Origin: an uncultured Lachnospiraceae bacterium
GTDB taxonomy: Bacteria; Bacillota; Clostridia; Lachnospirales; Lachnospiraceae
Direction of reading: 5' to 3'
DNA length: 64,000 nucleotides
NCBI GenBank assembly: GCA_934330725.1
Contig: CAKRGM010000003.1
Coordinates: 1 to 64,000, forward strand
The notes beneath the pieces are model-generated. The model was not told the DNA's origin. It saw nothing but the letters and a program-made list of their open reading frames with translations, and did not search any database. Below, piece after piece: positions 16,190 to 24,480 of this stretch. The position numbers and the translations under genes were made by a program. Numbering within the stretch: the first letter of the stretch is position 1; each line of letters begins with the position of its first letter.

Positions 16190-17908
16190 ATGAGCGTTGC
16201 TATTATAGGAATGGCAGGGAGATTTCCAAAGTCAGAAAACATTAATGACTTTTGGGATAATCTGGTGAATGCGAGAGATTGCATTACCAGATCGGATACC
16301 CTTTATGGAAGGGAGGGAGCTGTAGAATTTGTTCATGCATATGGAAAGTTAGATAACATTTACAGCTTTGACAATGCACTGTTTCATATAAGTGATGCAG
16401 AAGCAGAAGCGATGGAGCCCCAGGAAAGGCAGCTTCTGGAGTGCAGCTATTTAGCCTTACAGGATGCAGGATATGCTTCGGAGGACAGAAAGGAAACTAC
16501 AGGAATTATTTGTGGAGCACCGGAAAATGAATACTATCTTGTGAATCGTTTTTATGGAGAAAAGAAAAATGCCATTGAGGCGCAAAACGAAAAGTTTCAT
16601 CATTCCGGGGGAGCACTTGCGGGGCGGATTGCTTATAAGCTAAACCTTACAGGCCCTGCTATTAAGATAGATACCGCTTGTTCAACCTCGCTGTCCAGCG
16701 TAATTCTTGCAGCGGATATGATAAACATGGGATATGCGGATATGATGATTGCAGGTGGAAGTAACATTGATATCCGGCAGGATGGATATGTGCACATTGA
16801 AGGGATGTCATCTGAGGATGGAGTGGTAAGACCTTTTGATAAAAACAGTACCGGAATGGTTCCGGGAAATGGTGTGGGTGCAGTTATACTGAAAAAGTAT
16901 GAAGCAGCCATACGGGATAAGGATTATATATATGCAGTTATAAAGGGTGGATATATATGTAATGATGGAAAGGATAAAATTGGATATACAGCTCCTTGCG
17001 TAACAGGCGAAGTCAGAGCCATCGAGGGAGCACTACACAGAGCAGGAACAGACAGGGACAACATAGATTATATTGAGACACATGGCACAGCCACAGTACT
17101 TGGAGATGCCATTGAGCTGAAAGGCATTAAGAGAGTGTTTCAAAGATCAGGTGATAACAGATTGCCTGTTGGTTCATTAAAGGGGAATTTTGGACATCTA
17201 AATATGGCAGCCGGGATAGCAAGTGTTATAAAGGGGTGCCTGATGTTAGAGAGACAGTTAATCCCACCGTCTATCAATAATTCAGAGCCAAATTCGGAGA
17301 TTTCAGACAAAGAACATATTTTTATACCGAAAGAACCTATCAGGAAAGAAATTAAAAATATAGGAATCAGTTCTTTTGGACTGGGAGGTATGAACAGTCA
17401 CATGATTTTATCAAGATGTGAGGAAAATGGTGATGTTAGAAAACATACAAAACCAGTGATTTTACATCCAAAAGAATTCATATCCAAAACTGTTTCCTGG
17501 AAATATTTAAATGGGGAAGCAGATGAAAAAAAAGAAGAGAAACATATCATTACAGAGGAAAGGGTATGGAGTAAGAGTGATAATAATACACCTGTAGAAA
17601 GTGAAATCAGAAAGAAACTCATAGAGCTTGTAAGAGCAGAGACAGGAAATTGTGACTTTGATGGAACACAGAGCCTGGAGGAATGTGGAATAGAATCTAT
17701 GGAGCAGATAGTTATCAGTTCAAAAATTGCAGATGAGTTCAAGGTTACGTTTACTATGAAGGACTTTTACTGCTGTGAGCATATAGATGACCTGGTTGCC
17801 ATGATTTTAACCAGAAAAAATTCATTTTTGGAAACGACGGAAGTACAGGAAAATGAACCGGTAGTAGAGGAATTTGATGATATAGATGACTTATTTAAAG
17901 AGTTTTAA
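16190..17908 (+). CDS. PKS ketosynthase plus acyl carrier (KS-ACP), no acyltransferase
   Basis: A 572-residue minimal polyketide module. The ketosynthase (1-415) has a complete triad: Cys164 in DTACSTSLSS, His298 in ETHGTAT and His336 in KGNFGHLN. The carrier has Ser503 in GIESMEQ. No acyltransferase, ketoreductase or dehydratase is present, so the extender unit must be loaded in trans and the beta-keto group would stay. A short acidic tail, EEFDDIDDLFKEF, ends the protein and resembles a docking peptide. AGGAGG lies upstream of the ATG. Its product probably passes to the KS-ACP-C protein encoded next. Confidence 0.9.
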   Translation: MSVAIIGMAGRFPKSENINDFWDNLVNARDCITRSDTLYGREGAVEFVHAYGKLDNIYSFDNALFHISDAEAEAMEPQERQLLECSYLALQDAGYASEDRKETTGIICGAPENEYYLVNRFYGEKKNAIEAQNEKFHHSGGALAGRIAYKLNLTGPAIKIDTACSTSLSSVILAADMINMGYADMMIAGGSNIDIRQDGYVHIEGMSSEDGVVRPFDKNSTGMVPGNGVGAVILKKYEAAIRDKDYIYAVIKGGYICNDGKDKIGYTAPCVTGEVRAIEGALHRAGTDRDNIDYIETHGTATVLGDAIELKGIKRVFQRSGDNRLPVGSLKGNFGHLNMAAGIASVIKGCLMLERQLIPPSINNSEPNSEISDKEHIFIPKEPIRKEIKNIGISSFGLGGMNSHMILSRCEENGDVRKHTKPVILHPKEFISKTVSWKYLNGEADEKKEEKHIITEERVWSKSDNNTPVESEIRKKLIELVRAETGNCDFDGTQSLEECGIESMEQIVISSKIADEFKVTFTMKDFYCCEHIDDLVAMILTRKNSFLETTEVQENEPVVEEFDDIDDLFKEF

Positions 17909-17929
17909 GCAGAGTATAAGGTGGTATAG

Positions 17930-20900
17930 ATGAATATTGTTGTAATAGGAATGAGCGGAAGGTATCCGGGTGCGGATAACCTTAGAGAACTTCACAAAGT
18001 ATTAGTAAATAAAGAAGATAAGATAACAACAGTATCGGCTAAGAGAAGAGAACTGTTGAAACTGGACACTGACAAGGACTATCAGGAAATTGGATTTCTG
18101 GAAGATATCCAGTGCTTTGATCCGGGATTTTTCCATATAGCACCCAGGGAAGCAGTTAATATGAGCCCGGAACAGAGAATTTCTCTTGAACTGGCAGCTC
18201 AGGCTATTCTGGATGGAGGCTATAGTCTGTCCGGATTTCAGGGGACAAGCTGTGGTGTGTTTGTGGCATCTCAGGACAATGATTACTATTCCATGTTAGA
18301 AAATAAATCAGGACTTTCCTGGATAGGAAGTATGAAGTCTATGATAGCGGGAAGAATTGCTTACACCCTGGATCTTCATGGTCCAAATGTGGTTATGGAT
18401 ACCGGGTGTTCTTCTGTCTTAGTGGGGCTGGATGATGCCTGTATGCGACTGGAAACACATGATATAGATTACGCACTGGTAGGTGGAGTAACGGTATATC
18501 TGAAATTTGGCACAAAAAATACAGATGGAGATTTACTTGGAATAGAAGCCGGGAATGGAAGGTGTAAACCATTTGATGCCAAAGCAGATGGAATCGGTGT
18601 AGGGGAAGGCGGTGGCTTTGTCCTTTTAAAACGGGAAGAAGATGCAAGGCGGGATAAAGATTATATTTATGGAATTATAAGAGCTGCTTCTTTAAGCGGA
18701 GATGGAATCCGCTGTAGCAGTATGACAACTCCGGGAATTGAAGGACAGAAGGAAGCTATTCTTAATGCATGGAAAAAGTCAGGAGAAGATATAGAGCATA
18801 TGACGGAATTGGAGGCGCATGGAACCGGAACCCGGCTGGGCGATCCTATTGAAGTGGAAAGCTTTGAAGAAAGTTACCGGGAGCTGCATGGCTCTAAGGG
18901 AAAAACTATCTATCTTGGAAGTGTAAAGGGTAATTTAGGACATCTGAATGCTAATGCAGGAATAGCCAGCCTGGAAAAGGTGTTGTTAGGCTTTGAGCAT
19001 AACCTGTGTTATCCCATCTGCGGATATGAAGAACCCAATCCCTTTATTGAATTTGACAAAGGTGTTTTAACGCCTGTCGACAAGGTAGTAAAGTTTGAAA
19101 GTTCAGACAGAAGAATTGCAGGAATCAATTCGTTTGGATTAAGTGGTACAAATGCTCACGTTATTTTAGAAAACAATACAGAAAAAGCTCAACTGAAATC
19201 CATAGATGAAACCATGTTACTTAAGCTTTCCGCCAAAAGTGAAGCATCCTTACAGGCGTATATTCTGGAAGTTAAAAGTTACATAAAAGAGAATGGAGTA
19301 AGCAAAAATTTACTTGGTACCCTGAATGTGGGAAGAGATGATTATGCTTACAGAGCAATAGTATCAGGTATAAGCAGTGAAGATTTCATAAAGTCATTAG
19401 ACAGTGTCGATATAGTTGCTCTGGATAAGAAAAGTCTGGGAAAGAAATCTCCATCATTTTCCACAACAGGAGATGAAGAGGAAAAAAGGAATCTTATAAC
19501 AACATTATATCTGGATGGCTACGATATTGACTGGAAGAAGTATGTGGGAGAGTATGAAAAGCTTCCGGCACCAAATTATCATTTTGATAAGCAGGAGTTC
19601 TGGGGTGAGATGATTTCTGAGGCGGAGAATAAAAAAACAGAAGGAACAATAGACGATAAGAAATCTGAAGGTGTAGAAGAGTCAAAGAACACAGATACAG
19701 CTATGGATGTTGAAGAAAAGTTAAAGGATATCTGGGCGGATGTGTTGGAGTGTGAACTGGATGAAATTGAAGAGGATACAGACTTCTTTGACCTGGGTGG
19801 AAATTCTCTGTTAATTACCATTCTGGTTGAGGATATAAAAACTGCCTTTGGTGTAGATATTCCGGTGGATGATATCTATGAGTACGGAACTGTTCAACAG
19901 CAGGCAGATATTATCAGGGAGAATACTAAGAAAACAGATAGCAATATAGAACTTTTACCAATGCAGCAGTTGATTCTTAATTCTGTAAAGGCAGAAAAAG
20001 GCAGCAGTAAATGGAATCTGAATGTTTCCTTTAAGCTGGAAGGAATACTGGATGTGAAAAAGCTTAGTGATGCATTTGTAAAGGTATGCAAAAATCATGA
20101 GATACTTGCCAGCAGGATTGTTAGTGACAAGGGAAAAGATTACATCGAACCGGTAGAAGCAATCACACAGAATCTGGTATCTGTAATTCAGGCAGCAGAA
20201 GAAAGAGAATTAAAGCAGGCTCTTGATAAGGAAGCATTAAGAGGAATTGATGTATTTACAGAAAGTATGACAAGACTCTTTATTTATGTAGTAGATGAGA
20301 AAAATGCATATCTGTTACTGAAAATCAGTCATATTATTGCAGATGGCTGGACGTTAAATCTTGTATTTGAAGAGCTTTGTAAGGCATATGCTGACGGTGG
20401 TAAGAGTATGACACCAGAAGAAAGCTTCCACAGTTATGTTCCAATGGAAACAGACCTGATAAATAAGATATATGCCGAAAGTGATATCCGACCGCTGGTA
20501 AAAGAGTCTAAAAAGTATCTGAAAACACCAAAATATAACAATGTGGAAAAGTGTAGTCCGCCTGAGTATGTAATAGTAGGAACAGACAGATTTGACAGAT
20601 TAAAAGCATTTGCAAAAGATCATAAGTTTTCCCTGTTTCAGATTACCCTTGCTGTCTACCATAAGACCATACAGGAATATCTGGGAGTGAATCACAGCAG
20701 TGTTGCTATTATGCAGGCAAACAGAGGATCTAAAGCTTACAGAAACACAGCAGGATTGTTTGCCAGGGCAGTATTGGTGGATGTAGATGCATCTGACACA
20801 GAGGAAATGCTTTCCAGAGTAAAAGACAGAACCGGATTGCTTATGAAACATCAGGCAATTTCTCTTGGAGATGAGATACAAAAACAGCAGAATAAATTTG

Positions 20901-21157
20901 AGGACTTTGTTGATTTTATGCTTACATATCAGAATTTTAATAATGGAGATATGGAATTAGAAGGAATCCGCTTCCTGCCAAATATGATATCAGGAAGTGA
21001 GGCAGTATGCCCTATGACAATACTTTTCTATGATACACAGAATTATCTTATGGGTACCCTTCAATATTCACCGGAATATTTCAGCAAAGATGAAGTGAAA
21101 GAGTTTGTGGCAATCTATCAGAAAAATGTAGATGAGTTGATAAACAGTAAGGAGTAG
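17930..21157 (+). CDS. Hybrid PKS-NRPS protein KS-ACP-C, acyltransferase lost
   Basis: 1075 residues. The ketosynthase (1-415) has Cys160 (DTGCSSVL), His297 (EAHGTGT) and His338 (KGNLGHLN). Residues about 430-560 retain the post-AT linker (YDIDWKKY, then LPAPNYHFDKQEFW) without a GHSxG acyltransferase, the layout of AT-less modules. The carrier has Ser626 in DLGGNSLL. The condensation domain (about 670-1070) has KISHIIADGW: the first His of HHxxxDG is Ser800, while catalytic His801 and Asp805 remain. It should extend a polyketide and then couple it to an aminoacyl carrier, perhaps the free carrier encoded next. Confidence 0.9.
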   Translation: MNIVVIGMSGRYPGADNLRELHKVLVNKEDKITTVSAKRRELLKLDTDKDYQEIGFLEDIQCFDPGFFHIAPREAVNMSPEQRISLELAAQAILDGGYSLSGFQGTSCGVFVASQDNDYYSMLENKSGLSWIGSMKSMIAGRIAYTLDLHGPNVVMDTGCSSVLVGLDDACMRLETHDIDYALVGGVTVYLKFGTKNTDGDLLGIEAGNGRCKPFDAKADGIGVGEGGGFVLLKREEDARRDKDYIYGIIRAASLSGDGIRCSSMTTPGIEGQKEAILNAWKKSGEDIEHMTELEAHGTGTRLGDPIEVESFEESYRELHGSKGKTIYLGSVKGNLGHLNANAGIASLEKVLLGFEHNLCYPICGYEEPNPFIEFDKGVLTPVDKVVKFESSDRRIAGINSFGLSGTNAHVILENNTEKAQLKSIDETMLLKLSAKSEASLQAYILEVKSYIKENGVSKNLLGTLNVGRDDYAYRAIVSGISSEDFIKSLDSVDIVALDKKSLGKKSPSFSTTGDEEEKRNLITTLYLDGYDIDWKKYVGEYEKLPAPNYHFDKQEFWGEMISEAENKKTEGTIDDKKSEGVEESKNTDTAMDVEEKLKDIWADVLECELDEIEEDTDFFDLGGNSLLITILVEDIKTAFGVDIPVDDIYEYGTVQQQADIIRENTKKTDSNIELLPMQQLILNSVKAEKGSSKWNLNVSFKLEGILDVKKLSDAFVKVCKNHEILASRIVSDKGKDYIEPVEAITQNLVSVIQAAEERELKQALDKEALRGIDVFTESMTRLFIYVVDEKNAYLLLKISHIIADGWTLNLVFEELCKAYADGGKSMTPEESFHSYVPMETDLINKIYAESDIRPLVKESKKYLKTPKYNNVEKCSPPEYVIVGTDRFDRLKAFAKDHKFSLFQITLAVYHKTIQEYLGVNHSSVAIMQANRGSKAYRNTAGLFARAVLVDVDASDTEEMLSRVKDRTGLLMKHQAISLGDEIQKQQNKFEDFVDFMLTYQNFNNGDMELEGIRFLPNMISGSEAVCPMTILFYDTQNYLMGTLQYSPEYFSKDEVKEFVAIYQKNVDELINSKE

Positions 21158-21163
21158 AAAGCA

Positions 21164-21385
21164 ATGACAGTGGAAGAAGTAAAGAAAATATGGGAACAGG
21201 TGTTAGGTGTTAAAAATATAGATGTTACAAAGAGATTTTATGATATGGGAGGTAACTCAATAACGTTACTTATTATTTTAGATGAGGTAAGGAAAAGTAT
21301 AGGGATTGAGTTGGACGTGGCGGATATGGATAAGTTTGACAGTGTGACCAATATGCAGCAGTATATTGCGTCAAAGATGCAGTAG
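21164..21385 (+). CDS. Stand-alone acyl/peptidyl carrier protein
   Basis: A 73-residue carrier protein with the phosphopantetheine site DMGGNSITLL (Ser32). It lies 6 nt after the KS-ACP-C gene and 11 nt before the Cy-A-PCP gene, so its place in the operon suggests that it bridges the two. It could accept an acyl group from the acyl-AMP ligase at 26911 or an amino acid from one of the stand-alone adenylation domains. Which partner loads it cannot be read from sequence. Confidence 0.85.
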   Translation: MTVEEVKKIWEQVLGVKNIDVTKRFYDMGGNSITLLIILDEVRKSIGIELDVADMDKFDSVTNMQQYIASKMQ

Positions 21386-21396
21386 GAGGATATTTC

Positions 21397-24300
21397 ATGG
21401 AAAAATTTTCGCTGACGGAAGTTCAGCTTGCGTATATGCTGGGAAGAAATGAAGAGTTCAAATCAGGAAATGTCGCAACTCATTATTACAATGAGATATT
21501 GAATAATCTGGATGCAGACAGATTCCAGAGAGCACTGAATAAAGTGATTCAGGGGCACAAAATGCTTCATACTATCATCAACAGGGATGCTACCCAGAGT
21601 GAACTGAAGGAGTATGCACCTTATCAGGTAAAATACCACGATTTAAGTGTACTTTCTGAACAGGAACGAGAAGAAAAACGATTGGAAATCAGAGAGGAAC
21701 TGTCCCATAAAAATTATGAAATTGGTACATGGCCCATGTTCAGCTTTGAGATTGCAAAGATAAGTGAAGGAAAGAAGGTGCTGTTTGTAAGTATAGATCT
21801 GATTATCTCAGATGCCAGCAGTATCATGATACTTTTTAATGATCTTTACCGGTACTATATGGACGAAACTCTTCCGGTGCAGGAAGAAGAAGTAACTTTT
21901 CAGGATTTTGTCACCTATATGGAAGACATGAAAACAAAGGACAGATATAAGCAGGATAAGCAGTATTGGATGGGACAGATGATGGAGATTCCAATGGGAC
22001 CTTCACTTATTACCAAAAAGAAGGTGGAAGAAGAAAATTCCCGCTTTCAGCGTCTTACCTATATCAGTAAAGAGGGTACCTGGAAAAAATGCAGAGATAA
22101 CATTATGAAGCATGGTCTGATTCAGACTACTTATTTATGTGAATGTTACAGAGAGGTGCTAGGGTACTGGAGTGGAAGTAATGATTTTTCCATTAATCTT
22201 ACTACTACAAACAGAGGGAAGCTTAGTGGAACAGAGAATGTAATTGGTGATTTTACATCCCTGACAATATTGCCAATGCCAAAGGAACATACTTCAAATA
22301 TATGGGGGAATGCCAAAGGGCTGCAGCGAAAGCTGATAGAGGTATATTCCCATGCAACCTTCGATGGAATCGATGTGGAAAGGGAGTTTAGAAAGTGTCA
22401 TAACTTACAGAGTGAAATTCCATTCCCGGTAGTGTTCACCAGTCTTATGGGAGGAGGAAATGAAGAATTCGACCATGAATTTTTCGAGGCAACAGATTTT
22501 AGTGTAAGTCAGACATCACAGGTATATCTAGACTGTCAGGTGTCAGAGGAAGAAGATACCCTGATTGTTACCTGGGATTACCAGGCAGGACGGTTTGATG
22601 AAACTACCATGTCACATATGTTTGACCAGTTTGTTGCATTGATAAAGCTTGCAGGAAAAGAGGATAGTTCTGAGGATATTTACCATATCTTAAAGCCTTC
22701 AAAAGATGATATGGAAAAGATTTCAGGGTATAACAACAGTTCTGTGAACATAAAAGCTGCTTCCCTTAGTCAGCTGCTTTTAAATTCCACGAAACAGTAT
22801 TCCTCCAATATTGCCATTATAGACGAAGCTAAGGAAGTAACCTATCATGAAGCTATGGAGGAAGTAAAAAGGATTGCAACATTTCTTAGAAAACAGGGAG
22901 TGAAAAAGGGAGACAGAGTAGCAGTCATTGGAAATAAAAATGCGACCACAGTAGAAATGATATGGGCATGTGCATATGAAGGAATTGTGTTTGTACCAAT
23001 TCATCCTGAATATCCGGACGAGAGAAGGAATTATATTATATCTGACAGTAAGGCTGTTTTAACCCTTGATACAGAATGCAGGGAATGCATGGAACAAATC
23101 AGGAACTGTGATGGGATGACAGAAGAAGTACAGGTAGAGGCGGATACAGAGGCGTATATTATATATACCTCTGGAAGTACCGGAAAGCCCAAGGGTGTAG
23201 TGATTACCAATGCCGGGGTATATAATACCCTCTTCGATATAAATCAGAGATTTCACATTACATCAGAGGATCGCATTTTTAATTTATCGGAATTTGGCTT
23301 TGATTTATCCATCTATGATCTTTTTGGCTCAGTACTTGCAGGTGCCGCAGTGGTGATAAATAAAGATGTGAGGGATGTGGCAGGAATTTATCGCAACCTG
23401 ACAGAAAAACAGGTAACAGTCTGGAACAGTGTGCCTTCCATTTATTCTCTTATTTTAGAGTATGGGGCAAAGAGAGATACAGAAGGAATAAAGCTAAAGA
23501 AAGTATTTTTAAGTGGAGATTGGATATCCTTAGATACTTATGAGAGAAGTAAGGCGGTATTTCCTGATACAGAATTAATCAGTCTTGGTGGTGCAACAGA
23601 GGCATCAATATGGTCCATATACTACAGAATTAATTCTATGGAGGAAGACTGGAAGAGTATTCCTTATGGATACCCCCTTGCAAATCAGCAGCTGTATGTG
23701 ATGGACGGGCAAAGACGTATGCTTCCGGTGGGAGTTCCCGGTGAAATCTATATTGGTGGAACAGGAGTGGCAAAGGGTTATACAAATCCGGAGCTGACAA
23801 AGAAAAGTTTCTTTGAAAGTGATACTCTGGGACGTATATATAAGACAGGAGATGCAGGAGTATTTTCAGTGGATGGCTATCTGAATATACTTGGCAGAAT
23901 AGATAATCAGGTAAAAATAAATGGTTACAGAATAGAAACCCAGGAAATAGAGCAGGCAATACAGAAAGAAGAAATGGTGGAAAATGCATTTGTAGAGATT
24001 TCGCAGAGAGGTAAAGCAAAGCGTATTTTTGCTTTTGTATGTACCAAAGAACCTGCTGCTTTAACGGAGGGTGATATCAGTTATCTAAAGGAAGAACTGA
24101 GAAAATCCCTTCCGGTTTATATGGTTCCTTATCATATAGAACAGCTGGAAAAAGTACCCCTTAACAGCAATGGGAAGGTGGATAGAAAAGCCTTAAAGGC
24201 AATGGCTGATACCATAGAACTAAAGCCGGTAGAATTTAAAAAACCGGAAAATGAAATTCAGGAAGCATTATATGAAGCCTGGTCGGATATGTTTTCTCAC

Positions 24301-24477
24301 TACGAATTTGGAGTCAACACAGACTTTTTTGATGCAGGTGGAGATTCCCTTATGATGATATATAATCTTGCCTTTATAGAAGAAAAATTTGGTATCAAAG
24401 TAAGAGGAAGAGAGTTTCTTGAACATGCAACTATTGAGCAGTTAGCGTTACTGATAGAAGAAAGAAGACAGGCTTAG
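21397..24477 (+). CDS. NRPS Cy-A-PCP, cysteine-activating heterocyclisation module
   Basis: 1026 residues. The N-terminal domain starts LTEVQLAYMLGR, typical of cyclisation (Cy) domains, and has the motif DLIISDASS (Asp134, Asp139, Ser142), the DxxxxDxxS that replaces HHxxxDG. The adenylation domain (about 440-930) shows YTSGSTGKPKG, YKTGDAG and NSNGKVDRKAL. I read the pocket as D-L-Y-N-F-S-L-I-W-K, one residue from the published cysteine code DLYNLSLIWK. The carrier serine is Ser984 in DAGGDSLM. The module should condense cysteine and close it to a thiazoline. AGGAGG precedes the ATG. Confidence 0.9.
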   Translation: MEKFSLTEVQLAYMLGRNEEFKSGNVATHYYNEILNNLDADRFQRALNKVIQGHKMLHTIINRDATQSELKEYAPYQVKYHDLSVLSEQEREEKRLEIREELSHKNYEIGTWPMFSFEIAKISEGKKVLFVSIDLIISDASSIMILFNDLYRYYMDETLPVQEEEVTFQDFVTYMEDMKTKDRYKQDKQYWMGQMMEIPMGPSLITKKKVEEENSRFQRLTYISKEGTWKKCRDNIMKHGLIQTTYLCECYREVLGYWSGSNDFSINLTTTNRGKLSGTENVIGDFTSLTILPMPKEHTSNIWGNAKGLQRKLIEVYSHATFDGIDVEREFRKCHNLQSEIPFPVVFTSLMGGGNEEFDHEFFEATDFSVSQTSQVYLDCQVSEEEDTLIVTWDYQAGRFDETTMSHMFDQFVALIKLAGKEDSSEDIYHILKPSKDDMEKISGYNNSSVNIKAASLSQLLLNSTKQYSSNIAIIDEAKEVTYHEAMEEVKRIATFLRKQGVKKGDRVAVIGNKNATTVEMIWACAYEGIVFVPIHPEYPDERRNYIISDSKAVLTLDTECRECMEQIRNCDGMTEEVQVEADTEAYIIYTSGSTGKPKGVVITNAGVYNTLFDINQRFHITSEDRIFNLSEFGFDLSIYDLFGSVLAGAAVVINKDVRDVAGIYRNLTEKQVTVWNSVPSIYSLILEYGAKRDTEGIKLKKVFLSGDWISLDTYERSKAVFPDTELISLGGATEASIWSIYYRINSMEEDWKSIPYGYPLANQQLYVMDGQRRMLPVGVPGEIYIGGTGVAKGYTNPELTKKSFFESDTLGRIYKTGDAGVFSVDGYLNILGRIDNQVKINGYRIETQEIEQAIQKEEMVENAFVEISQRGKAKRIFAFVCTKEPAALTEGDISYLKEELRKSLPVYMVPYHIEQLEKVPLNSNGKVDRKALKAMADTIELKPVEFKKPENEIQEALYEAWSDMFSHYEFGVNTDFFDAGGDSLMMIYNLAFIEEKFGIKVRGREFLEHATIEQLALLIEERRQA

Positions 24478-24480
24478 AAT

